This document shows positions 35,091-47,788 of a stretch of DNA of 64,000 nt, one piece after another. Each line of letters opens with the position of its first letter. Within the stretch, counting starts at the first letter, position 1. Both the position numbers and the translations under genes were made by a program. Source of the DNA: Climacium dendroides (Eukaryota; Streptophyta; Bryopsida; Hypnales; Climaciaceae); the NCBI GenBank assembly GCA_950106755.1, contig OX467085.1, positions 930,001 through 994,000 of the forward strand, in the 5' to 3' direction. The notes beneath the pieces were generated by a model that had not been told where the DNA came from, did not search any database, and was given only the letters and a program-made list of their open reading frames with translations.

Positions 35091-36824
35091 ATGTCCGAAA
35101 ACATAACACACAAGTTGCAAACCTTCAAAATAATTAGGATTCTTAGAGAAATGAAGTTTAAGAGAACCCTATTGATTCCCCACACTTCTTCAATGGAAAT
35201 CCGTTTTAAAAAAAAGACTCTAGAAATCATGTTGGATTTGATAGACACCAAACCAATAATTTATATCGATTTGACGTGGGATCATGTCCGAAAACATAAC
35301 ACACAAGTATCAAACCTTCAAAATAATTAGGATTCATAGAAAAATGAAGTTTAAGAAAACCCTATTGATTCCCCACACTTCTTCAATGGAAATCGGTTTT
35401 AAAACAAAGACTCTAGAAATCATGTTGGATTTGATAGACACCAAACCAATAATTTATATCGATTTGACGTGGAAGCATGTCCGAAAACATAACACACAAG
35501 TTGAAAACCTTCAAAATAATTAGGATTCATAGAAAAATGAAGTTTAAGAGAACCCTATTGATTCCCCACACTTCTTCAATGGAAATCGGTTTTAAAAAAA
35601 AGACTCTAGAAATCATGTTGGATTTGATAGACACCAAACCAATAATTTATATCGATTTGACGTGGAAGCATGTCCGAAAACATAACACACAAGTATCAAA
35701 CCTTCAAAATAATTAGGATTCATAGAAAAATGAAGTTTAAGAGAACCCTATTGATTCCCCACACTTCTTCAATGGAAATCGGTTTTAAAACAAAGACTCT
35801 AGAAATCATGTTGGATTTGATAGACACCAAACCAATAATTTATATCGATTTGACGTGGAAGCATGTCCGAAAACATAACACACAAGTTGAAAACCTTCAA
35901 AATAATTAGGATTCATAGAAAAATGAAGTTTAAGAGAACCCTATTGATTCCCCACACTTCTTCAATGGAAATCGGTTTTAAAAAAAAGACTCTAGAAATC
36001 ATGTTGGATTTGATAGACACCAAACCAATAATTTATATCGATTTGACGTGGAAGCATGTCCGAAAACATAACACACAAGTTGAAAACCTTCAAAATAATT
36101 AGGATTCATAGAAAAATGAAGTTTAAGAGAACCCTATTGATTCCCCACACTTCTTCAATGGAAATCGGTTTTAAAAAAAAGACTCTAGAAATCATGTTGG
36201 TTTTGATAGACACCAAACCAATAATTTATATCGATTTGACGTGGAAGCATGTCCGAAAACATAACACACAAGTTGCAAACCTTCAAAATAATTAGGATTT
36301 ATAGAAAAATGAAGTTTAGGAGAACCTGATTGATTCCCTACACTTCTTCAATTAAACTTCTATTAAAAAAAAGACTCTAGAAATCATGTTGGATTTGATA
36401 GACACCAAACCAATGATTTATATCGATTTGACGTGGGATCATGTCCGAAAACATAACACACAAGTATCAAACCTTCAAAATAATTAGGATTTATAGAAAA
36501 AAGAAGTTTAAGAGAACCTGATTGATTCCCTACACCTCTTCAATTGAGCTACTATTAAAAAAAAGACTCTAGGAATCATGTTGGATTTGATAAACACCAA
36601 ACCAATAAATTATATCGATTTGACGTGGAAGCATGTCCGAAAACATAACACACAAGTATCAAACCTTCAAAATAATTAGGATTCATAGAAAAATGAAGTT
36701 TAAGAGAACCTGATTGATTCCCTACACTTCTTCAATTGAACTTCTATTAAAAAAAAGACTCTAAAAATCATGTTGGATTTGATAAACACCAAACCAATAA
36801 ATTATATCGATTTGACGTGGAAGC
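35091..36824 (+). repeat. 9-mer HOR (1,734 bp) containing a duplicated dimer
   Basis: Order A A A A A A B B B, starting at 35091 (CTTAGAGAAATG, AATCCG), 35284 (TTTTAAAACAAAG), 35477, 35670 (TTTTAAAACAAAG), 35863, 36056 (ATGTTGGTTTTGATAG), 36249 (B with TTTAGGAGAACC), 36441 (B with AAAAAAGAAG and CACCTCTTC and CTAGGAATC) and 36633 (B with ACTCTAAAAATC). It equals the 7-mer that follows plus one extra AAAACAAAG/plain A dimer of 386 bp. Confidence 0.88.
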
Positions 36825-38172
36825 ATGTCCGAAAACATAACACACAAGTTGCAAACCTTCAAAATAATTAGGATTCTTAGAGAAATGAAGTTTAAGAGAA
36901 CCCTATTGATTCCCCACACTTCTTCAATGGAAATCCGTTTTAAAAAAAAGACTCTAGAAATCATGTTGGATTTGATAGACACCAAACCAATAATTTATAT
37001 CGATTTGACGTGGGATCATGTCCGAAAACATAACACACAAGTATCAAACCTTCAAAATAATTAGGATTCATAGAAAAATGAAGTTTAAGAAAACCCTATT
37101 GATTCCCCACACTTCTTCAATGGAAATCGGTTTTAAAACAAAGACTCTAGAAATCATGTTGGATTTGATAGACACCAAACCAATAATTTATATCGATTTG
37201 ACGTGGAAGCATGTCCGAAAACATAACACACAAGTTGAAAACCTTCAAAATAATTAGGATTCATAGAAAAATGAAGTTTAAGAGAACCCTATTGATTCCC
37301 CACACTTCTTCAATGGAAATCGGTTTTAAAAAAAAGACTCTAGAAATCATGTTGGATTTGATAGACACCAAACCAATAATTTATATCGATTTGACGTGGA
37401 AGCATGTCCGAAAACATAACACACAAGTTGAAAACCTTCAAAATAATTAGGATTCATAGAAAAATGAAGTTTAAGAGAACCCTATTGATTCCCCACACTT
37501 CTTCAATGGAAATCGGTTTTAAAAAAAAGACTCTAGAAATCATGTTGGTTTTGATAGACACCAAACCAATAATTTATATCGATTTGACGTGGAAGCATGT
37601 CCGAAAACATAACACACAAGTTGCAAACCTTCAAAATAATTAGGATTTATAGAAAAATGAAGTTTAGGAGAACCTGATTGATTCCCTACACTTCTTCAAT
37701 TAAACTTCTATTAAAAAAAAGACTCTAGAAATCATGTTGGATTTGATAGACACCAAACCAATGATTTATATCGATTTGACGTGGGATCATGTCCGAAAAC
37801 ATAACACACAAGTATCAAACCTTCAAAATAATTAGGATTTATAGAAAAAAGAAGTTTAAGAGAACCTGATTGATTCCCTACACCTCTTCAATTGAGCTAC
37901 TATTAAAAAAAAGACTCTAGGAATCATGTTGGATTTGATAAACACCAAACCAATAAATTATATCGATTTGACGTGGAAGCATGTCCGAAAACATAACACA
38001 CAAGTATCAAACCTTCAAAATAATTAGGATTCATAGAAAAATGAAGTTTAAGAGAACCTGATTGATTCCCTACACTTCTTCAATTGAACTTCTATTAAAA
38101 AAAAGACTCTAAAAATCATGTTGGATTTGATAAACACCAAACCAATAAATTATATCGATTTGACGTGGAAGC
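36825..38172 (+). repeat. 7-mer HOR (1,348 bp)
   Basis: Order A A A A B B B at 36825, 37018, 37211, 37404, 37597, 37789 and 37981, with the same rare markers as the preceding 9-mer: CTTAGAGAAATG, AAAACAAAG, ATGTTGGTTTTG, TTTAGGAG, CACCTCTTC, CTAGGAATC and ACTCTAAAAATC. 4 x 193 + 3 x 192 = 1,348. From 37403 on it is also the first part of the 4,423-bp repeat. Confidence 0.9.
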
Positions 38173-38557
38173 ATGTCCGAAAACATAACACACAAGTTGC
38201 AAACCTTCAAAATAATTAGGATTCTTAGAGAAATGAAGTTTAAGAGAACCCTATTGATTCCCCACACTTCTTCAATGGAAATCCGTTTTAAAAAAAAGAC
38301 TCTAGAAATCATGTTGGATTTGATAGACACCAAACCAATAATTTATATCGATTTGACGTGGGATCATGTCCGAAAACATAACACACAAGTATCAAACCTT
38401 CAAAATAATTAGGATTTATAGAAAAATGAAGTTTAAGAGAACCTGATTGATTCCCTACACTTCTTCAATTGAGCTACTATTAAAAAAAAGACTCTAGAAA
38501 TCATGTTGGATTTGATAAACACCAAACCTATAAATTATATCGATTTGACGTGGAAGC

Positions 38558-38749
38558 ATGTCCGAAAACATAACACACAAGTATCAAACCTTCAAAATAA
38601 TTAGGATTCATAGAAAAATGAAGTTTAAGAGAACCCTATTGCTTCCCCACACTTCTTCAATTGAACTTGTTTTAAAATAAAGACTCTAGAAATCATGTTG
38701 GATTTGATAGACACCAAACCAATGATTTATATCGATTTGACGTGGGATC
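38558..38749 (+). repeat. Form C monomer (192 bp)
   Basis: Has CTATTGCTTCCCC with GAACTTGTTTTAAAATAAAG, the combination otherwise seen at 33-224. Copied by the 4,423-bp duplication to 42981-43172. TAAAG instead of AAAAG is specific to this pair. The next monomer begins ATGTCTG, a CpG loss. Confidence 0.85.
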
Positions 38750-39134
38750 ATGTCTGAAAACATAACACACAAGTATCAAACCTTCAAAATAATTAGGATT
38801 TATAGAAAAATGAAGTGTAAGGGAACCCTATTGATTCTCCACACTTCTTCAATTGAACTTCTATTAAAAAAAAGACTCTAGAAATCATGTTGGATTTGAT
38901 AGACACCAAACCAATAAATTATATCGATTTGACGTGGAAGCATGTCCGAAAACATAACACACAAGTTGCAAACCTTCAAAATAATTAGGATTCATAGAAA
39001 AATGAAGTTTAAGAGAACCCTATTGATTCCCCACACTTCTTCAATGGAAATCGGTTTTAAAACAAAGACTCTAGAAATCATGTTGGATTTGATAGACACC
39101 AAACCAATAATTTATATCGATTTGACGTGGAAGC

Positions 39135-40480
39135 ATGTCCGAAAACATAACACACAAGTTGAAAACCTTCAAAATAATTAGGATTCATAGAAAAATGAAG
39201 TTTAAGAGAACCCTATTGATTCCCCACACTTCTTCAATTGAACTTCTATTAAAAAAAAGACTCTAGAAATCATGTTGGATTTGATAAACATAAAACCAAT
39301 AAATTATATCGATTTGACGTGGAAGCATGTCCGAAAACATAACACACAAGTTGCAAACCTTCAAAATAATTAGGATTCATAGAAAAATGAAGTTTAAGAG
39401 AACCCTATTGATTCCCCACACTTCTTCAATTGAACTTCTATTAAAAAAAAGACTCTAGAAATCATGTTGGATTTGATAGACACCAAACCAATGATTTATA
39501 TCGATTTGACGTGGAAGCATGTCCGAAAACATAACACACAAGTTGCAAACCTTCAAAATAATTAGGATTTATAGAAAAATGAAGTTTAAAAGAACCTGAT
39601 TGATTCCCTACACTTCTTCAATTGAACTTCTATTAAAAAAAAGACTCTAGAAATCATGTTGGATTTGATAGACACCAAACCAATAAATTATATCGATTTG
39701 ACGTGGAAGCATGTCCGAAAACATAACACACAAGTTGCAAACCTTCAAAATAATTAGGATTCATAGAAAAATGAAGTTTAAGAGAACCCTATTGATTCCC
39801 CACACTTCTTCAATGGAAATCGGTTTTAAAACAAAGACTCTAGAAATCATGTTGGATTTGATAGACACCAAACCAATAATTTATATCGATTTGACGTGGA
39901 AGCATGTCCGAAAACATAACACACAAGTTGCAAACCTTCAAAATAATTAGGATTCATAGAAAAATGAAGTTTAAGAGAACCCTATTGATTCCCCACACTT
40001 CTTCAATGGAAATCGGTTTTAAAAAAAAGACTCTAGAAATCATGTTGGATTTGATAGACACCAAACCAATAATTTATATCGATTTGACATGGAATCATGT
40101 CCGAAAACATAACACACAAGTTGCAAACCTTCAAAATAATTAGGATTTATAGAAAAATGAAGTTTAAGAGAACCTGATTGATTCCCCACACTTCTTCAAT
40201 TGAACTTCTATTAAAAAAAAGACTCTAGAAATCATGTTGGATTTGATAGACACCAAACCAATGATTTATATCGATTTGACGTGGAAGCATGTCCGAAAAC
40301 ATAACACACAAGTTGCAAACCTTCAAAATAATTAGGATTCATAGAAAAATGAAGTTTAAGAGAACCCTATTGATTCCCCACACTTCTTCAATTGAGCTAC
40401 TATTAAAAAAAAGACTCTAGAAATCATGTTGGATTTGATAGACACCAAACCAATAATTTATATCGATTTGACGTGGAATC
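39135..40480 (+). repeat. Nested 7-mer, copy 1 (1,346 bp)
   Basis: Seven monomers: 39135, 39327 (hybrids), 39519 (B with TTTAAAAGAACC), 39711 (A with AAAACAAAG), 39904 (A with GACATGGAATC), 40097 (B left part with CCCCAC) and 40289 (hybrid with GAGCTACT). The series repeats from 40481. AACATAAAACC in the first monomer is not in the second copy. Confidence 0.88.
39327..39518 (+). repeat. Reference hybrid monomer (A left part, B right part, 192 bp)
   Basis: It has CCCTATTGATTCCCC from form A joined to CAATTGAACTTCTATT from form B. The switch lies within the shared ACACTTCTTCAA. Hybrids are rare before 12.9 kb and common from 38 to 52 kb. In the frame open in form A, the hybrid runs past the TGA of form B and then stops at the TAG of CTCTAG. 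Confidence 0.85.
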
Positions 40481-41826
40481 ATGTCCGAAAACATAACACA
40501 CAAGTTGAAAACCTTCAAAATAATTAGGATTCATAGAAAAATGAAGTTTAAGAGAACCCTATTGATTCCCCACACTTCTTCAATTGAACTTCTATTAAAA
40601 AAAAGACTCTAGAAATCATGTTGGATTTGATAAACACCAAACCAATAAATTATATCGATTTGACGTGGAAGCATGTCCGAAAACATAACACACAAGTTGC
40701 AAACCTTCAAAATAATTAGGATTCATAGAAAAATGAAGTTTAAGAGAACCCTATTGATTCCCCACACTTCTTCAATTGAACTTCTATTAAAAAAAAGACT
40801 CTAGAAATCATGTTGGATTTGATAGACACCAAACCAATGATTTATATCGATTTGACGTGGAAGCATGTCCGAAAACATAACACACAAGTTGCAAACCTTC
40901 AAAATAATTAGGATTTATAGAAAAATGAAGTTTAAAAGAACCTGATTGATTCCCTACACTTCTTCAATTGAACTTCTATTAAAAAAAAGACTCTAGAAAT
41001 CATGTTGGATTTGATAGACACCAAACCAATAAATTATATGGATTTGACGTGGAAGCATGTCCGAAAACATAACACACAAGTTGCAAACCTTCAAAATAAT
41101 TAGGATTCATAGAAAAATGAAGTTTAAGAGAACCCTATTGATTCCCCACACTTCTTCAATGGAAATCGGTTTTAAAACAAAGACTCTAGAAATCATGTTG
41201 GATTTGATAGACACCAAACCAATAATTTATATCGATTTGACGTGGAAGCATGTCCGAAAACATAACACACAAGTTGCAAACCTTCAAAATAATTAGGATT
41301 CATAGAAAAATGAAGTTTAAGAGAACCCTATTGATTCCCCACACTTCTTCAATGGAAATCGGTTTTAAAAAAAAGACTCTAGAAATCATGTTGGATTTGA
41401 TAGACACCAAACCAATAATTTATATCGATTTGACATGGAATCATGTCCGAAAACATAACACACAAGTTGCAAACCTTCAAAATAATTAGGATTTATAGAA
41501 AAATGAAGTTTAAGAGAACCTGATTGATTCCCCACACTTCTTCAATTGAACTTCTATTAAAAAAAAGACTCTAGAAATCATGTTGGATTTGATAGACACC
41601 AAACCAATGATTTATATCGATTTGACGTGGAAGCATGTCCGAAAACATAACACACAAGTTGCAAACCTTCAAAATAATTAGGATTCATAGAAAAATGAAG
41701 TTTAAGAGAACCCTATTGATTCCCCACACTTCTTCAATTGAGCTACTATTAAAAAAAAGACTCTAGAAATCATGTTGGATTTGATAGACACCAAACCAAT
41801 AATTTATATCGATTTGACGTGGAATC
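40481..41826 (+). repeat. Nested 7-mer, copy 2 (1,346 bp)
   Basis: Monomers at 40481, 40673, 40865, 41057, 41250, 41443 and 41635 repeat 39135-40480. TATATGGATTTG at about 41035 in the 40865 monomer is specific to this copy and removes an ATCGAT site. Both 7-mers were duplicated again, to 43558-44903 and 44904-46249. Confidence 0.88.
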
Positions 41827-44800
41827 ATGTCCGAAAACATAACACACAAGTTGAAAACCTTCAAAATAATTAGGATTCATAGAAAAATGAAGTTTAAGAG
41901 AACCCTATTGATTCCCCACACTTCTTCAATGGAAATCGGTTTTAAAAAAAAGACTCTAGAAATCATGTTGGTTTTGATAGACACCAAACCAATAATTTAT
42001 ATCGATTTGACGTGGAAGCATGTCCGAAAACATAACACACAAGTTGCAAACCTTCAAAATAATTAGGATTTATAGAAAAATGAAGTTTAGGAGAACCTGA
42101 TTGATTCCCTACACTTCTTCAATTAAACTTCTATTAAAAAAAAGACTCTAGAAATCATGTTGGATTTGATAGACACCAAACCAATGATTTATATCGATTT
42201 GACGTGGGATCATGTCCGAAAACATAACACACAAGTATCAAACCTTCAAAATAATTAGGATTTATAGAAAAAAGAAGTTTAAGAGAACCTGATTGATTCC
42301 CTACACCTCTTCAATTGAGCTACTATTAAAAAAAAGACTCTAGGAATCATGTTGGATTTGATAAACACCAAACCAATAAATTATATCGATTTGACGTGGA
42401 AGCATGTCCGAAAACATAACACACAAGTATCAAACCTTCAAAATAATTAGGATTCATAGAAAAATGAAGTTTAAGAGAACCTGATTGATTCCCTACACTT
42501 CTTCAATTGAACTTCTATTAAAAAAAAGACTCTAAAAATCATGTTGGATTTGATAAACACCAAACCAATAAATTATATCGATTTGACGTGGAAGCATGTC
42601 CGAAAACATAACACACAAGTTGCAAACCTTCAAAATAATTAGGATTCTTAGAGAAATGAAGTTTAAGAGAACCCTATTGATTCCCCACACTTCTTCAATG
42701 GAAATCCGTTTTAAAAAAAAGACTCTAGAAATCATGTTGGATTTGATAGACACCAAACCAATAATTTATATCGATTTGACGTGGGATCATGTCCGAAAAC
42801 ATAACACACAAGTATCAAACCTTCAAAATAATTAGGATTTATAGAAAAATGAAGTTTAAGAGAACCTGATTGATTCCCTACACTTCTTCAATTGAGCTAC
42901 TATTAAAAAAAAGACTCTAGAAATCATGTTGGATTTGATAAACACCAAACCTATAAATTATATCGATTTGACGTGGAAGCATGTCCGAAAACATAACACA
43001 CAAGTATCAAACCTTCAAAATAATTAGGATTCATAGAAAAATGAAGTTTAAGAGAACCCTATTGCTTCCCCACACTTCTTCAATTGAACTTGTTTTAAAA
43101 TAAAGACTCTAGAAATCATGTTGGATTTGATAGACACCAAACCAATGATTTATATCGATTTGACGTGGGATCATGTCTGAAAACATAACACACAAGTATC
43201 AAACCTTCAAAATAATTAGGATTTATAGAAAAATGAAGTGTAAGGGAACCCTATTGATTCTCCACACTTCTTCAATTGAACTTCTATTAAAAAAAAGACT
43301 CTAGAAATCATGTTGGATTTGATAGACACCAAACCAATAAATTATATCGATTTGACGTGGAAGCATGTCCGAAAACATAACACACAAGTTGCAAACCTTC
43401 AAAATAATTAGGATTCATAGAAAAATGAAGTTTAAGAGAACCCTATTGATTCCCCACACTTCTTCAATGGAAATCGGTTTTAAAACAAAGACTCTAGAAA
43501 TCATGTTGGATTTGATAGACACCAAACCAATAATTTATATCGATTTGACGTGGAAGCATGTCCGAAAACATAACACACAAGTTGAAAACCTTCAAAATAA
43601 TTAGGATTCATAGAAAAATGAAGTTTAAGAGAACCCTATTGATTCCCCACACTTCTTCAATTGAACTTCTATTAAAAAAAAGACTCTAGAAATCATGTTG
43701 GATTTGATAAACATAAAACCAATAAATTATATCGATTTGACGTGGAAGCATGTCCGAAAACATAACACACAAGTTGCAAACCTTCAAAATAATTAGGATT
43801 CATAGAAAAATGAAGTTTAAGAGAACCCTATTGATTCCCCACACTTCTTCAATTGAACTTCTATTAAAAAAAAGACTCTAGAAATCATGTTGGATTTGAT
43901 AGACACCAAACCAATGATTTATATCGATTTGACGTGGAAGCATGTCCGAAAACATAACACACAAGTTGCAAACCTTCAAAATAATTAGGATTTATAGAAA
44001 AATGAAGTTTAAAAGAACCTGATTGATTCCCTACACTTCTTCAATTGAACTTCTATTAAAAAAAAGACTCTAGAAATCATGTTGGATTTGATAGACACCA
44101 AACCAATAAATTATATCGATTTGACGTGGAAGCATGTCCGAAAACATAACACACAAGTTGCAAACCTTCAAAATAATTAGGATTCATAGAAAAATGAAGT
44201 TTAAGAGAACCCTATTGATTCCCCACACTTCTTCAATGGAAATCGGTTTTAAAACAAAGACTCTAGAAATCATGTTGGATTTGATAGACACCAAACCAAT
44301 AATTTATATCGATTTGACGTGGAAGCATGTCCGAAAACATAACACACAAGTTGCAAACCTTCAAAATAATTAGGATTCATAGAAAAATGAAGTTTAAGAG
44401 AACCCTATTGATTCCCCACACTTCTTCAATGGAAATCGGTTTTAAAAAAAAGACTCTAGAAATCATGTTGGATTTGATAGACACCAAACCAATAATTTAT
44501 ATCGATTTGACATGGAATCATGTCCGAAAACATAACACACAAGTTGCAAACCTTCAAAATAATTAGGATTTATAGAAAAATGAAGTTTAAGAGAACCTGA
44601 TTGATTCCCCACACTTCTTCAATTGAACTTCTATTAAAAAAAAGACTCTAGAAATCATGTTGGATTTGATAGACACCAAACCAATGATTTATATCGATTT
44701 GACGTGGAAGCATGTCCGAAAACATAACACACAAGTTGCAAACCTTCAAAATAATTAGGATTCATAGAAAAATGAAGTTTAAGAGAACCCTATTGATTCC

Positions 44801-46378
44801 CCACACTTCTTCAATTGAGCTACTATTAAAAAAAAGACTCTAGAAATCATGTTGGATTTGATAGACACCAAACCAATAATTTATATCGATTTGACGTGGA
44901 ATCATGTCCGAAAACATAACACACAAGTTGAAAACCTTCAAAATAATTAGGATTCATAGAAAAATGAAGTTTAAGAGAACCCTATTGATTCCCCACACTT
45001 CTTCAATTGAACTTCTATTAAAAAAAAGACTCTAGAAATCATGTTGGATTTGATAAACACCAAACCAATAAATTATATCGATTTGACGTGGAAGCATGTC
45101 CGAAAACATAACACACAAGTTGCAAACCTTCAAAATAATTAGGATTCATAGAAAAATGAAGTTTAAGAGAACCCTATTGATTCCCCACACTTCTTCAATT
45201 GAACTTCTATTAAAAAAAAGACTCTAGAAATCATGTTGGATTTGATAGACACCAAACCAATGATTTATATCGATTTGACGTGGAAGCATGTCCGAAAACA
45301 TAACACACAAGTTGCAAACCTTCAAAATAATTAGGATTTATAGAAAAATGAAGTTTAAAAGAACCTGATTGATTCCCTACACTTCTTCAATTGAACTTCT
45401 ATTAAAAAAAAGACTCTAGAAATCATGTTGGATTTGATAGACACCAAACCAATAAATTATATGGATTTGACGTGGAAGCATGTCCGAAAACATAACACAC
45501 AAGTTGCAAACCTTCAAAATAATTAGGATTCATAGAAAAATGAAGTTTAAGAGAACCCTATTGATTCCCCACACTTCTTCAATGGAAATCGGTTTTAAAA
45601 CAAAGACTCTAGAAATCATGTTGGATTTGATAGACACCAAACCAATAATTTATATCGATTTGACGTGGAAGCATGTCCGAAAACATAACACACAAGTTGC
45701 AAACCTTCAAAATAATTAGGATTCATAGAAAAATGAAGTTTAAGAGAACCCTATTGATTCCCCACACTTCTTCAATGGAAATCGGTTTTAAAAAAAAGAC
45801 TCTAGAAATCATGTTGGATTTGATAGACACCAAACCAATAATTTATATCGATTTGACATGGAATCATGTCCGAAAACATAACACACAAGTTGCAAACCTT
45901 CAAAATAATTAGGATTTATAGAAAAATGAAGTTTAAGAGAACCTGATTGATTCCCCACACTTCTTCAATTGAACTTCTATTAAAAAAAAGACTCTAGAAA
46001 TCATGTTGGATTTGATAGACACCAAACCAATGATTTATATCGATTTGACGTGGAAGCATGTCCGAAAACATAACACACAAGTTGCAAACCTTCAAAATAA
46101 TTAGGATTCATAGAAAAATGAAGTTTAAGAGAACCCTATTGATTCCCCACACTTCTTCAATTGAGCTACTATTAAAAAAAAGACTCTAGAAATCATGTTG
46201 GATTTGATAGACACCAAACCAATAATTTATATCGATTTGACGTGGAATCATGTCCGAAAACATAACACACAAGTTGAAAACCTTCAAAATAATTAGGATT
46301 CATAGAAAAATGAAGTTTAAGAGAACCCTATTGATTCCCCACACTTCTTCAATGGAAATCGGTTTTAAAAAAAAGACT
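41826..46378 (+). repeat. 23-mer HOR, copy 2 (offset 4,423 bp)
   Basis: Second copy of 37403-41955, with the 1,348-type B triplet at 42020-42595, form C at 42981-43172 and the two nested 7-mers at 43558-46249. Its end overlaps the start of the 2,885-bp duplication (44903), so the 23-mer was present before the 2,885-bp event copied its last seven monomers. Confidence 0.92.
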
Positions 46379-47556
46379 TTAGAAATCATGTTGGATTTGA
46401 TAGACACCAAACCAATGAATTATATCGATTTGACGTGGAAGCATGTCCGAAAACATAACACACAAGTTGCAAACCTTCAAAATAATTAGGATTCATAGAA
46501 AAATGAAGTTTAAGAGAACCCTATTGATTCCCCACACTTCTTCAATGGAAATCGGTTTTAAAAAAAAGACTCTAGAAATCATGTTGGATTTGATAGACAC
46601 CAAACCAATAATTTATATCGATTTGACGTGGAAGTATGTCCGAAAACATAACACACAAGTTGCAAACCTTCAAAATAATTAGGATTTATAGAAGAATGAA
46701 GTTTAAGAGAACCCTATTGATTCCCCACACTTCTTCAATTGAACTTCTATTAAGAAAAAGACTCTAGAAATCATGTTGGATTTGATAGGAACCAAACCAA
46801 TGATTTATATCGATTTGACGTGGAAACATGTCCGAAAACATAACACACAAGTTGAAAACCTTCAAAATAATTAGGATTCATAGAAAAATGAAGTTTAAGA
46901 GAACCCTATTGATTCCCCACACTTCTTCAATGGAAATCGGTTTTAAAAAAAAGACTCTAGAAATCATGTTGGATTTGATAGACACCAAACCAATAATTTA
47001 TATCGATTTGACGTGGAAGCATGTCCGAAAACATAACACACAAGTATCAAACCTTCAAAATAATTAGGATTTATAGAAAAATGAAGTTTAAGAGAACCTG
47101 ATTGATTCCCTACACTTCTTCAATTAAACTTCTATTAAAAAAAAGACTCTAGAAATCATGTTGGATTTGATAGACACCAAACCAATGATTTATATCGATT
47201 TGACGTGGAAGCATGTCCGAAAACATAACACACAAGTTGAAAACCTTCAAAATCATTAGGATCCTTAGAGAAATGAAGTTTAAGAGAACCCTATTGATTC
47301 CCCACACTTCTTCAATTGAGCTACTATTAAAACAAAGACTCTAGAAATCATGTTGGATTTGATAGACACCAAACCAATGATTTATATCGATTTGACGTGG
47401 GATCATGTCCGAAAACATAACACACAAGTATCAAACCTTCAAAATAATTAGGATTTATAGAAAAATGAAGTTTAAGAGAACCTGATTGATTCCCTACACT
47501 TCTTCAATTGAACTTCTATTAAAAAAAAGACTCTAGAAATCATGTTGGATTTGATA
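44903..47556 (+). repeat. 15-mer HOR, copy 1 (offset 2,885 bp)
   Basis: Matches 47788-50441 at an offset of 2,885 bp. Shared markers: TATATGGATTTG (about 45458 and 48343), GACATGGAATC, ACTTTAGAAATC (about 46377 and 49262), GAAGTATGTCC, ATAGAAGAATG, GATAGGAACC and GGATCCTTAGAG. I saw two differences: G at 46417 against A at 49302, and C at 47254 against A at 50139. The match ends at GATAGACACC (47557) against GATAAACACC (50442). Confidence 0.92.
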
Positions 47557-47596
47557 GACACCAAACCAATGATTTATATCGATTTGACGTGGAAGC

Positions 47597-47788
47597 ATGT
47601 CCGAAAACATAACACACAAGTTGCAAACCTTCAAAATAATTAGGATTTATAGAAAAATGAAGTTTAAAAGAACCTGATTGATTCCCTACACTTCTTCAAT
47701 TGAACTTCTATTAAAAAAAAGACTCTAGAAATCATGTTGGATTTGATAGACACCAAACCAATAAATTATATGGATTTGACGTGGAAGC
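47597..47788 (+). repeat. Linking B monomer with TTTAAAAGAACC
   Basis: A B monomer with TTTAAAAG and TATATGGATTTG, like those at 45288 and 48173. It sits between the aligned parts of the 2,885-bp copies and is probably a remnant from the exchange that joined them. Confidence 0.75.

Larger units (their letters stand above)
37403..41955 (+). repeat. 23-mer HOR, copy 1 (offset 4,423 bp)
   Basis: This segment matches 41826-46378 at an offset of 4,423 bp. Rare markers shared at that offset include TTTAGGAG, CACCTCTTC, CTAGGAATC, AAACCTATAAATT (about 38525 and 42948), GAAGTGTAAGGG (about 38813 and 43236), AACATAAAACC (about 39288 and 43711) and TATATGGATTTG (about 41035 and 45458). 16 monomers of 192 bp and 7 of 193 bp give 4,423. 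The match ends where copy 1 has ACTCTAGAAATC and copy 2 has ACTTTAGAAATC (41956 and 46379). Confidence 0.92.
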
